From the NCBI RefSeq assembly GCF_900496965.1, contig NZ_UFQB01000001.1, forward strand, positions 124,001 through 188,000: a stretch of DNA of 64,000 nt, given 5' to 3'. The position numbers were made by a program, and so were the translations under genes. Source of the DNA: Achromobacter agilis (GTDB lineage: Bacteria > Pseudomonadota > Gammaproteobacteria > Burkholderiales > Burkholderiaceae_B). Under the pieces are notes generated by a model. The model searched no databases. It was not told the origin of the DNA and saw only the letters and a program-made list of their open reading frames with translations. Below are positions 45,576-54,320 of this stretch, one piece after another. How positions within the stretch are numbered: position 1 is the stretch's first letter; the number at the start of each line of letters is the position of its first letter.

Positions 45576-46063
45576 AAAAAGCCATCGTAGCGCTCGCCGT
45601 CCTGGTGGCGGTCGGCATCGGCGCCTGGTTCGTCTTGCGCCCCGCGCAGACCGCCCCCGACGTCACCTTCACCACCCTGGAAGGCAAAACCTTCTCCATG
45701 CAGGACCTGCGCGGCAAGGTCGTGCTGGTCAAGTTCTGGGCAACCAGCTGTGTGACCTGCGTGAAGCAAATGCCGGAAACCATCTCGGCCTACAACGAGT
45801 ATTCCGCCAAAGGCTACGAGGCGGTCGCCGTCGCCATGGACTACGACCCGCCCAACTTCGTGCTGAATTTCGCCGAAACGCGCAAGCTGCCGTTCCCGGT
45901 AGCGCTGGACACCAAGGGCGACATCGCCCGCGCCTTCGGCGACATCCGCCTCACGCCCACCGCCTTCCTGATCGACAAGAAAGGCAACATCATCAAGCGC
46001 TACCTCGGCGAATACGACGTCGCGGAATTCCACGCCACGGTGGAGAAGGCGCTGGCAAGCTAG
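45572..46063 (+). CDS. TlpA-family membrane-anchored thioredoxin-like protein
   Basis: A 163-residue protein with an N-terminal signal anchor (AIVALAVLVAVGIGAWFVL, residues 4-22) and a thioredoxin fold. The redox pair is Cys60 and Cys63 in WATSCVTCVKQMP, and a cis-Pro lies in RLTPTAFLID. It is periplasmic and probably reduces disulfides or resists peroxide. It overlaps dolP by four bases, extending the yraN-diaA-dolP unit by a redox gene. It is followed by palindromic repeats. Confidence 0.9.
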   Translation: MKKAIVALAVLVAVGIGAWFVLRPAQTAPDVTFTTLEGKTFSMQDLRGKVVLVKFWATSCVTCVKQMPETISAYNEYSAKGYEAVAVAMDYDPPNFVLNFAETRKLPFPVALDTKGDIARAFGDIRLTPTAFLIDKKGNIIKRYLGEYDVAEFHATVEKALAS

Positions 46064-46071
46064 ATCTTCCG

Positions 46072-46238
46072 CGTGTCTGACACCCTTACGCAATAGCCGC
46101 CAGGCTGAAGCAGGCCTTCCCGGGTGTCTGACACCGGCTGTATCTGAACGAACAACCGTCTGAATTCAGCCGGTGTCAGACACCCGGGAACACTGTACCG
46201 AATTCGTCAGACTGTCCCGTAAGGGTGTCAGACACTCG
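46072..46238. repeat. Palindromic repeat cluster B (full four-site unit)
   Basis: Four copies of (G/C)GTGTC(T/A)GACAC(C/T) at 46072-46084, 46123-46135, 46172-46184 and 46224-46236, with centres 49-52 bases apart. The inner pair forms an extended inverted repeat (GGGTGTCTGACACCGGCTG with its complement). The outer pair mirror each other (GACACCCTTACG / CGTAAGGGTGTC). Order, flanks and spacing match the last four sites of cluster A. It lies between the convergent tlpA-like and metQ genes. Confidence 0.88.
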
Positions 46239-46244
46239 GAAGGT

Positions 46245-47033
46245 TTAGAAAGCCGGAACCACCGCGCCCTTGTACTTTTCCTGGATGAACTGCTTCACCT
46301 CGGGGGTGTGCAGGGCCTTGACGAGCTTCTTGATGCCGGGCGCGTCTTTATTGTCTTCGCGGGTCACCAGGATGTTCGCGTAGGGCGAATCCGAGCCTTC
46401 GATGAACAGCGCGTCCTTGGTCGGCACCAGCCCGGCTTCCAGCGCGTAGTTGGTATTGATCAGCGCCAGGTCCACATCGTCCAGCGAACGCGGCAGCATG
46501 GCGGCTTCCAGTTCGCGGAACTTCAGCTTCTTGGGGTTCTCGACCACGTCCGCGGCGGTTGCGAGAATATTGGCCGGGTCCTTCAGCTTGATCAGGCCCT
46601 GCTTCTGCAGCAGCACGAGCGCGCGGCCGCCGTTGGACGGATCGTTCGGGATGGCGACGCTCGCGCCGTCCTTGAGCTCGGACAGGCTCTTGATCTTCTT
46701 GGAGTAGCCGCCGAACGGCTCGACGTGCACCAGGGCCACCGGCACCAGGTTCGCCTTGCGGTCCTTGTTGAACGAATCCAGGTAGGGCTTGTGCTGGAAG
46801 AAGTTGGCATCCAGTTGCTTGTCGGCCAGTTGCAGGTTCGGCTGCACATAGTCGCTGAACACCTTGATGTCGAGCTCCACGCCTTCCTTGGCGAGCTGCG
46901 GTTTCACCACTTCCAGGATCTCGGCGTGCGGGACCTGGGTCGCGCCCACCACCACCTTTTCAGCATGGGCGGCGTTCGCCGCCACCAGGAAGGCCGACGC
47001 CACCAGGGCGGAGCGGACAAGATTCAAACGCAT
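46245..47033 (-). CDS. metQ: MetQ/NlpA-family methionine-binding protein
   Basis: A 262-residue NlpA-family receptor for D/L-methionine uptake. The signal peptide MRLNLVRSALVASAFLVAANAAHA has no lipobox Cys, so the protein is likely free in the periplasm, unlike E. coli MetQ. VVVGATQVPHAEILEVVKP and VFSDYVQPNLQLADKQLDANFFQHKPYL are typical pieces, as is ALINTNYALEAGL. No metN or metI lies beside it. ATG 47033 is used. It is divergent from argB. Confidence 0.92.
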   Translation of the reverse strand: MRLNLVRSALVASAFLVAANAAHAEKVVVGATQVPHAEILEVVKPQLAKEGVELDIKVFSDYVQPNLQLADKQLDANFFQHKPYLDSFNKDRKANLVPVALVHVEPFGGYSKKIKSLSELKDGASVAIPNDPSNGGRALVLLQKQGLIKLKDPANILATAADVVENPKKLKFRELEAAMLPRSLDDVDLALINTNYALEAGLVPTKDALFIEGSDSPYANILVTREDNKDAPGIKKLVKALHTPEVKQFIQEKYKGAVVPAF

Positions 47034-47265
47034 GTGTTGCCTCTTATATGGGTTAAAAATTGGGGACAAACATCCAGCCAATGCAGCCCGGCCCCCTTTT
47101 GCGGGGCCAGCCGTTGCGAAATCGCCCCCAATTTACCTGAATGCCGGTTATTTGTCGGGCATATGAACATGGGTTTAAAGCATAAGAAACCTGTGGGTAC
47201 TACAATCCGTCGTATGCTTGCGCTACCGCGTTCCGAACGCGTTTTTGTGCAGGCATTTTTTCTAA

Positions 47266-48201
<936 letters not shown>

Positions 48202-48202
48202 T

Positions 48203-48290
48203 GTTCCCCCCCGTAGCGCTGCGCGCTTCCCCCCCGGGGGGGCGCCGCTGCGGACCGGCGGAGCCGGATCCGCGCGGCCCCGATGGGAAC
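48203..48290 (+). repeat. GC-rich dispersed hairpin element after argB
   Basis: CCCCCC, then a short GCGCTGCGCGC palindrome, CCCCCCC-GGGGGGG, and CCGGC-GGAG-CCGG in that order. This is the same layout as 3399-3472 read on the minus strand. It is non-coding and lies between argB and the nucleotidase gene, where it may attenuate transcription. Confidence 0.55.
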
Positions 48291-48391
48291 GGCCTTGCCG
48301 TATTGGGGCGCTTTGCCTGCCTTGCCGCATTGCCGGCTGGGACCTCTTCGTTCGGTCCATCGAGGATGGCGCGCGGCGCCATGGGCAATTG

Positions 48392-49138
48392 ATGAAGGCC
48401 CATCGCCAATTGCTACGGCCGGCGGTGCGGCTGCGGCGCTCCCGGAGGACGGACGCGGACGTTTCCGAACGCCTGTGGCTGTTCGACCTGGACAACACGC
48501 TGCACGACACCTCGTACGCCATCTTCCCGAAGATCGACCATGGCATGACCATGGCGGTGGCCGAGGCCCTGGACGTGGACATCGAGACCGCCAACCGCGT
48601 GCGCTCGATGTACTGGAAGCGCTACGGCGCTACCATGATCGGCATGGTCCGGCACCATGGCGTGAACGCCCACGACTTCCTGCACCGCAGCCACGACTTC
48701 GACGTCGATCCCCTGGTGCGCGCGGAAAAGGCGCTGGCCTACAAGCTGCGGCGGCTGCCCGGCCGCAAGGTGCTGCTGACCAACGCGCCGCTGCACTACG
48801 CCCGCGCCGTGCTGTCCCGCCTGGGCATCCTGCACCTGTTCGACAGCCTGTGGGCCATCGAGCACATGCGCCTGCATGGCGAGTTCCGGCCCAAGCCCTC
48901 GCCCACCCTGCTGCGCTACGTGCTGGCACACGAAGGCGTGCCCGCCCACCGCGCGGTCCTGGTGGAGGACACGCTGGCCAACCTGCGTGGAGCGCGCCAG
49001 GCCGGCCTGCGTACTGTCCACGTGTATCACCCTGGCACGCCTTTCGCCCGGGGCCGGTCGCAACGTCCGGCCTACGTCGACTTGCGGGTAAACTCCGTCA
49101 GTGATTTGCTGTTACGCCGACGCCCCTTGCGGGGATAG
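48392..49138 (+). CDS. HAD pyrimidine 5'-nucleotidase-like hydrolase
   Basis: A 248-residue HAD hydrolase of the YjjG/SDT1-like group. The nucleophile motif WLFDLDNTLHDT has Asp32 and Asp34. LLTNAPLHYA is motif II and the tail motif is VLVEDTLANLRGARQAG. The cap has YWKRYGATMIGMVRHHGV near 70-90. Relatives dephosphorylate pyrimidine nucleotides. The N-terminal 27 residues are basic and could be leader sequence. The gene sits between argB and slmA, a frequent betaproteobacterial order. Confidence 0.87.
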   Translation: MKAHRQLLRPAVRLRRSRRTDADVSERLWLFDLDNTLHDTSYAIFPKIDHGMTMAVAEALDVDIETANRVRSMYWKRYGATMIGMVRHHGVNAHDFLHRSHDFDVDPLVRAEKALAYKLRRLPGRKVLLTNAPLHYARAVLSRLGILHLFDSLWAIEHMRLHGEFRPKPSPTLLRYVLAHEGVPAHRAVLVEDTLANLRGARQAGLRTVHVYHPGTPFARGRSQRPAYVDLRVNSVSDLLLRRRPLRG

Positions 49139-49192
49139 CGGCGCGCTCCTCCCTCCCCTTCACCGTCAGCCTGCGCGAGAGCAGACACTTCC

Positions 49193-49768
49193 ATGGCGAG
49201 CAAACCCGGCGAGCGCAAGACCCAGATTCTGCAGACCCTGGCCGAGATGCTGGAGCAACCTCACGCGTCCCGCATCACCACGGCCGCCCTCGCCGCGCGC
49301 CTGGAAGTCTCGGAAGCCGCGCTATACCGGCATTTCGCCAGCAAGGCGCAGATGTTCGAAGGGCTGATCGAATTCATCGAAACCAGCATCTTCACGCTGG
49401 TGAACCAGATCGCCACCGCCGAGCCCTACGGCCTGGCCCAGGCCCATCAGACGGTATCCATGCTGCTGACCTTCTCGGAACGCAACAAGGGGATGACGCG
49501 GGTGCTGACCGGCGACGCCCTGGTCACGGAAGACAACCGCCTGCAGGAACGCATCAACCACATCAACGACCGCATCGAAGCGTCGCTGAAGCAATCGCTG
49601 CGCATCGCCATCACCGACGGCGGACTGCCGCCGGAAGCCAACGTGGCCGCGCACGCCAGCCTGCTGACTCACCTGGTGCTTGGCCGCTGGCTGCGCTATG
49701 CCCAGAGCGGCTGGCGCGTCGCGCCCACATTGCACCTGGACGAACAACTGCGCCTGGCGCTGGGCTGA
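49193..49768 (+). CDS. slmA: Nucleoid occlusion factor SlmA
   Basis: A 191-residue TetR-family protein. The N-terminal helix-turn-helix (TTAALAARLEVSEAALYRHFASKAQMFEGLIEFIE, split over 29-65) closely follows SlmA. The FSERNKGMTRVLTGDALVTEDNRLQERINHI segment is also distinctive. SlmA binds DNA and stops FtsZ ring assembly over the nucleoid. It is distinguished from a generic TetR repressor by these conserved blocks and by its argB neighbourhood. Confidence 0.9.
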   Translation: MASKPGERKTQILQTLAEMLEQPHASRITTAALAARLEVSEAALYRHFASKAQMFEGLIEFIETSIFTLVNQIATAEPYGLAQAHQTVSMLLTFSERNKGMTRVLTGDALVTEDNRLQERINHINDRIEASLKQSLRIAITDGGLPPEANVAAHASLLTHLVLGRWLRYAQSGWRVAPTLHLDEQLRLALG

Positions 49769-49843
49769 GCGGCTTGCCGGCGGCAGGGGCCGACGAGCAT
49801 AATGCCCCCCATAGGTTTTCCACAAGCGCAAATCTCCACTTGC

Positions 49844-49857
49844 TTGACCTGCATCAA
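49844..49857. promoter_or_regulatory. FNR-type box upstream of the SLC13 gene
   Basis: TTGACCTGCATCAA matches the FNR/Anr consensus TTGAT-N4-ATCAA at 9 of 10 defined bases. It lies about 115 bases before the transporter start codon. It suggests oxygen-linked control of the transporter and dehydrogenase pair. One mismatch means a chance match cannot be excluded. Confidence 0.5.
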
Positions 49858-49967
49858 TACGGGTTTTCCGCAATGCCGTCACGATCATCCTGTAGCGTCG
49901 ACATGCCGAATTGATTGATTTCCCGTGCTCGCGGGGCGGCGTGTCGTCAGTTTGACCTCAACCGGAG

Positions 49968-51467
49968 ATGGATATGACCGCGCAAGCCGCCGTTCCTGCC
50001 TCGCAAGCCCCAAAGAAAACCAAAATTCCCATCGGACTGGTCGCCGGCATCGTCGTGATGATCGGCGTGCTGATGATGCCCTTGCCGGCCGACCTGCCCG
50101 TCGCGGGTCACCGGATGCTCGCCATCCTGGCGTTCGCCGTGGTGGTCTGGATTACCGAAGCCGTGTCCTACGAAGCCAGCGCGATCATGATCACGACGCT
50201 GATGGCCTTCCTGCTGGGCACGGCTCCGACAGTCAAAGACCCGCAAGTGCTCTACGGCACCTCCGCCGCCATCAGCATGGCGCTGACCGGCTTCTCGAAC
50301 TCGGCGCTCGCGCTCGTCACGGGCGCCTTGTTCATTGCGGCGGCAATGACGTTCACCGGGCTGGACCGGCGCATCGCGCTGGTAACCCTGTCCAGGGTGG
50401 GCACCAGCACGCGCCGCATCCTGATCGGGTGCATTGCCGTGACCATCGTGCTGAGCCTGGTCGTGCCCAGCGCCACCGCGCGCAGCGCGGCCGTGGTGCC
50501 CATCATGATGGGCGTCATCGCGGCCTTCGGCGTGGACAAGCGCTCCAACATCGCCGCCGGCATCATGATCATCGTGGCGCAGGCCACCAGCATCTGGAAC
50601 GTCGGCATCCAGACCGCCGCCGCGCAGAACCTGCTGACCGTCGGCTTCATGGAAAAGATGCTGGGCGAACGGGTGGCGTGGTCGGACTGGCTGATCGCCG
50701 GCGCCCCCTGGTCGCTGATCATGTCGGCGGTGCTGATCGTCATCGTGCTCAAGCTGCTGCCGCCGGAAAGCGACAGCATCGCGGGAGGCAAGGAAGCCGT
50801 CGAGAAGTCGCTGCTTGAACTCGGCCCCATGACGGGCGCGCAAAAGCGCCTGATGGCCGTGTCCGTCATGCTGCTTCTGTTTTGGTCGACCGAAGGCAAG
50901 CTGCACAAGTTCGACACCACCTCCACCACCTATTTCGGCCTGGTGCTGCTGTTGCTGCCGCGCTTTGGCGTGATGACCTGGAAAGACGTGCAATCGCGCA
51001 TTCCATGGGGCACCGTAATCGTGTTCGGCGTCGGCATCAGCCTGGGCACCGCCCTGCTGACAACCCAGGCCGGCCAATGGCTCGGCAACCAGGTCGTGGC
51101 GCACACTGGCCTGGATCACCTCGGACCGCTGGCCATTTTCGCGATCCTGGCGGCCTTCCTGATCGTCATCCACCTGGGTTTCGCCAGCGCGACCGCCCTG
51201 ACCTCGGCGATGCTGCCCATCCTGATCTCGGTGCTGGCCACGCTGCCGGGCGACTTCAGCCGCCTGGGCATGACCATGCTGCTGGGCTTCGTGGTGAGCT
51301 ACGGCTTCATTCTGCCGATCAACGCGCCGCAGAACATGGTGTGCCTGGGCACGGAAACCTTCAACGCCAAGCAGTTCGCCAAAGTCGGCATCCTGGTCAC
51401 CATCATCGGCTACGCGCTGATGATCCTGATGGGCATGACCTACTGGCGCTGGCTGGGCTGGCTGTAA
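49968..51467 (+). CDS. DASS/SLC13-family anion symporter
   Basis: A 499-residue membrane carrier with about 11-12 hydrophobic helices. It belongs to the divalent anion:sodium symporter family, which moves C4-dicarboxylates, citrate or related anions. The usual SNT-type substrate loops are altered: PSATARSAAVVPIM in the first half and LPINAPQNMVCLG in the second. FASATALTSAMLP is also seen. The substrate is unknown. It is 12 bases upstream of an Ldh-family dehydrogenase, so the pair probably imports and oxidises one hydroxy acid. ATG 49968 is used; ATG 49974 is possible. Confidence 0.88.
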   Translation: MDMTAQAAVPASQAPKKTKIPIGLVAGIVVMIGVLMMPLPADLPVAGHRMLAILAFAVVVWITEAVSYEASAIMITTLMAFLLGTAPTVKDPQVLYGTSAAISMALTGFSNSALALVTGALFIAAAMTFTGLDRRIALVTLSRVGTSTRRILIGCIAVTIVLSLVVPSATARSAAVVPIMMGVIAAFGVDKRSNIAAGIMIIVAQATSIWNVGIQTAAAQNLLTVGFMEKMLGERVAWSDWLIAGAPWSLIMSAVLIVIVLKLLPPESDSIAGGKEAVEKSLLELGPMTGAQKRLMAVSVMLLLFWSTEGKLHKFDTTSTTYFGLVLLLLPRFGVMTWKDVQSRIPWGTVIVFGVGISLGTALLTTQAGQWLGNQVVAHTGLDHLGPLAIFAILAAFLIVIHLGFASATALTSAMLPILISVLATLPGDFSRLGMTMLLGFVVSYGFILPINAPQNMVCLGTETFNAKQFAKVGILVTIIGYALMILMGMTYWRWLGWL

Positions 51468-51479
51468 GGAGGGTTCACG

Positions 51480-52529
51480 ATGAAATTGTCGCTAGCCCAA
51501 GCCCATGAATACGGCCGCCGCGTGCTGATGGCCCAGGGCGTGCCCGAGGACATCGCCTGCGATGTGGCCGAACACCTGGTGGAATCCGACCGCGTCGGCT
51601 ACACCAGCCACGGCCTGTCGATCCTGACGAACTACCGCCGCGTGCTGTCCGAGGGCCTGGCCCAGCCGGACGGCCGCCCCGAACTGATCAACGACCGCGG
51701 CGCCATGCTTGCCTACGACGGCCACCACGGACTGGGGCAGTACGTGGGCAAGGTGGTCATCGAGAAGGCCATCGAACGCACGCAGGAGCACGGCCAGTGC
51801 ATCCTCACCCTGCGCCACAGCCATCACCTGGGCCGCATGGGCCACTTCGGGGAGATGGTAGCGGCCAAGGGCCTGATCCTGCTGGCCTTCACCAACGTCA
51901 TCAACCGCTCGCCGACCGTGGCGCCTTTCGGCGGGGCGCAGGCCTGCCTCACGACGAACCCGCTGTGCTTCGCCGGGCCGCTGCCCGGCGGCCGCCCGCC
52001 GTTCATCGTGGACATGGCCACCAGCTCCATCGCCGTGAACAAGGCGCGGGTGCTGGCCGCCAAGGGCGAAGCCGCGCCCACGGGCTCGCTGATCGACGCC
52101 CAAGGCAACCCGACCACCGATCCGAATGCGCTCTTCACCGACCCGCCCGGCGCCCTGCTGCCGTTCGGCGGCCACAAGGGCTACGCGCTGGGACTGGTGG
52201 CCGAGCTGCTTGCCGGCGTCCTGTCCGGCGGCGGCACGATCCAGCCCGAACATCCCCGGATCGGCGTAGCGACGAACAATATGTTTGCGCTGCTGCTGGA
52301 TCCCCAGGTGGACTTCAATACGGACTGGCGGTCGATGGAGGTGGGCGCGTTCATCGACTACCTCCACGCCTGCAAGCCGCAGCCTGGCGTCGAAGCCGTG
52401 CAGTATCCCGGCGAATACGAAGCCCGCAACCGGGCGGTGAACGCGGATTCGGTGGAATTCGACAGCCGGATCTGGGATGGGTTGAAGCAGTTGGCGAACG
52501 ATCTGGGCGTGCCGGAGGCGTTGCCGTGA
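51480..52529 (+). CDS. Ldh-family (malate/L-lactate/sulfolactate) dehydrogenase
   Basis: A 349-residue NAD(P)-dependent oxidoreductase of the malate/L-lactate (YbiC/ComC-type) family, unrelated to classical LDH folds. The catalytic region is LRHSHHLGRMGHFGEM near residues 104-119. NRSPTVAPFGG and LTTNPLCFAGPLPGG follow, as does DMATSSIAVNK. It oxidises a 2-hydroxy acid to a 2-keto acid. Which acid is not clear. An AAGGAGGG precedes the ATG. It ends just before half repeat C. Confidence 0.9.
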   Translation: MKLSLAQAHEYGRRVLMAQGVPEDIACDVAEHLVESDRVGYTSHGLSILTNYRRVLSEGLAQPDGRPELINDRGAMLAYDGHHGLGQYVGKVVIEKAIERTQEHGQCILTLRHSHHLGRMGHFGEMVAAKGLILLAFTNVINRSPTVAPFGGAQACLTTNPLCFAGPLPGGRPPFIVDMATSSIAVNKARVLAAKGEAAPTGSLIDAQGNPTTDPNALFTDPPGALLPFGGHKGYALGLVAELLAGVLSGGGTIQPEHPRIGVATNNMFALLLDPQVDFNTDWRSMEVGAFIDYLHACKPQPGVEAVQYPGEYEARNRAVNADSVEFDSRIWDGLKQLANDLGVPEALP

Positions 52530-52540
52530 GGTAGCGTTTC

Positions 52541-52610
52541 GCGGGTGTCTGACACCCGGGAAGATCGCTTCAATCCGCGCGGTCATCTCGTACGGGTGTC
52601 AGACACCTGG
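52541..52610. repeat. Palindromic repeat C (two-site half unit)
   Basis: GGTGTCTGACACC (52544-52556) and GGTGTCAGACACC (52595-52607), centres 51 bases apart. The spacer begins GGGAAGATCGCTTC and ends CATCTCGTACGGG. This closely follows the spacer between the last two sites of cluster A (GGGACCATCGCTTC ... CACTTCGTAAGGG). So it is half of the four-site unit. Confidence 0.85.
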
Positions 52611-52612
52611 CA

Positions 52613-53084
52613 TTCTTGAGACGCCTCCCGAGGCGGCGCTCCGCTGATCGTCACTTCAACCCCGATGCCGGATGGGCGGCGCGCGTCCGGGTCTGCATGC
52701 GCAAGCGGCTGCCTGCCGCGCGCGCCGCCCATCACCGCCCCCCCTCGCACGATAGGCACACCAGCAAACCACTCACCCGCATTCGCGCAAGCGCACCCGC
52801 GCCGACGCACAAGACTGCGTATGCCGCTTGCGGCCGCCCGCGCGGCCGCAAGCGGCGGGCAACGCAAACCCCGTCCCTGAACACAGATCCAGCAGCGCGG
52901 CAAGCCAAGACGGCGGCAGCCCGTCGGCGCGGGCGCCGTGGACGCGAGCAACCTCGATGCGCCCGAGGGAATCCGAAGGAGTCGCCGAAGGCGAGGACGA
53001 GGATGACGCAGGGAAAGTCCGGAGCGAAGGCTCCGGACCGCAATCGTGGGCGCGAGCGGCCATGGCACCCGCGCCGACGGGCGA
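52613..53084. other. Gene-free, repeat-rich stretch
   Basis: Open frames exist on both strands but their products are Arg/Pro/Ala-rich low-complexity strings with no family resemblance, so I call no gene. Two strong hairpins are present. One has perfect 15-base arms at 52823-52837 and 52842-52856 (GCCGCTTGCGGCCGC and complement, 4-base loop). The other has arms GTCCGGAGC and GCTCCGGAC around GAAG, near 53017-53038. Confidence 0.65.
52823..52856. repeat. Perfect 15-bp hairpin
   Basis: Arms GCCGCTTGCGGCCGC and GCGGCCGCAAGCGGC close a 4-base CCGC loop. It is the most stable simple hairpin noticed in the window and has no T-tract, so it is not a normal terminator. Confidence 0.85.
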
Positions 53085-53140
53085 CCTACGAAGAACAACC
53101 TACGAAGAGCAACCTACCAAAAGAGACCTAGGAAAAGCAA
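53085..53140. repeat. Four-copy 14-bp tandem repeat
   Basis: Four head-to-tail units of exactly 14 bases, consensus CCTACGAARAGCAA, with units 1 and 2 nearly identical and 3 and 4 more diverged. Fourteen is not a multiple of three, which argues against coding. It lies about 45 bases from the rodA stop. Confidence 0.8.
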
Positions 53141-53183
53141 CCGACAGCGCCTACAAGAACGACCCCGACGCCCACCAGAAGAA

Positions 53184-54320
53184 TCAGCTCTTCACCGACC
53201 GATGCCGACTAATGCTCATCATGATGCCAAACGCAATCCCCATGGTGAACAACGCCGTCCCCCCATAGCTCATGAACGGCAACGGCACCCCCACCACGGG
53301 CAGGATCCCCGTCACCATCCCCACGTTCACGAATACGTAGATGAACAGCATCATCGTCAATGCCCCGGACAGCAATCGCCCGAACTGCGACGACGCGCGT
53401 GACGCGATGGTCAGCCCTCGCGCCATCATCAGACCGTACAGCACCAGGAGCGCGATGCCGCCGTACAGGCCGAACTCTTCGGCGTACACAGCGAAGATGA
53501 AGTCGGTCGTGCGCTCGGGGATGAAATCCAGGTGCGTCTGCGTGCCCTTCATGTAGCCCTTGCCGTACACCCCGCCCGAGCCCACCGCGATCATCGACTG
53601 GATCGTGTGAAAGCCCTTGCCCAGCGGATCGGAACTGGGATTGAGCAGCGTGCACACCCGGTGCTTCTGGTAGTCGTGCAGCACGACCCAGTCCACGTCG
53701 GGCTCGCAGAGCTGGTCCTCGTAGTAGACCAGCGTGCCGATGGCGATGATGCCGGCCAGCATCACGGGCACCAGCAGCTTGAACGACAGGCCCGCGAAAT
53801 AGATCACGAAAAAGCCGGCGCCGAACACCAGCAGCGCCGTGCCCAGGTCCGGCTGCAGCACGATCAGGCCGAAGGGTGCGGCCAGCATGGCGGCCGCGAC
53901 CAGGAAGTCGCGGATCCGGACTGCGCCCTCATGGCGCTGGAAATACCAGGCGAGCATCATCGGCACGGCGATCTTCATCATCTCCGACGGCTGGATGCGT
54001 GTCACGCCCAGGTTCAGCCAGCGCGTGGCGCCCTTGCTGGTCTCGCCGAAGAACTCCACCCCCAGCAGCAGCACCACCCCCACCACATAGAAGGGCAAGG
54101 CCAGCTTCATCAGCCATTTGGGCGGAATCAGCGCCATGCTCCACATAGCGAAGAAGGCGATGATGAAATTGCGCGACTGCTCGGCAAAGCGCCAGTCAGT
54201 GCCGCCCACCGCCGAATGCATGACGGTCAGGCCCAGCGCTGCAAACATCAGCAGGATCGCCAGCAGCGGCCAATCGAAGGCGGTGAACACACGCAGCAGA
54301 ATGAGGCCCAGGCGTTTCAT
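53184..54320 (-). CDS. rodA: Rod-shape SEDS glycosyltransferase RodA
   Basis: A 378-residue membrane protein of the SEDS family with about ten helices. It polymerises lipid II into glycan in the elongasome with PBP2. WPLLAILLMFAALGLTVMHSA opens the protein. FQRHEGAVR, LIVLQPDLGTALLVFGAG and GKGYMKGTQTHLDFIPERTTDFIFAV are hallmark segments; the last carries conserved loop residues. It is the last gene of mreBCD-mrdA-rodA and overlaps mrdA by four bases. Confidence 0.96.
   Translation of the reverse strand: MKRLGLILLRVFTAFDWPLLAILLMFAALGLTVMHSAVGGTDWRFAEQSRNFIIAFFAMWSMALIPPKWLMKLALPFYVVGVVLLLGVEFFGETSKGATRWLNLGVTRIQPSEMMKIAVPMMLAWYFQRHEGAVRIRDFLVAAAMLAAPFGLIVLQPDLGTALLVFGAGFFVIYFAGLSFKLLVPVMLAGIIAIGTLVYYEDQLCEPDVDWVVLHDYQKHRVCTLLNPSSDPLGKGFHTIQSMIAVGSGGVYGKGYMKGTQTHLDFIPERTTDFIFAVYAEEFGLYGGIALLVLYGLMMARGLTIASRASSQFGRLLSGALTMMLFIYVFVNVGMVTGILPVVGVPLPFMSYGGTALFTMGIAFGIMMSISRHRSVKS

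Noticed and set aside
52616-53131. A 171-residue open frame in the gap after the Ldh gene
   Set aside because: The product is low-complexity Arg/Pro-rich, several other frames are equally open, and it crosses the 14-bp tandem repeat, hairpins and edge of the palindromic half unit.
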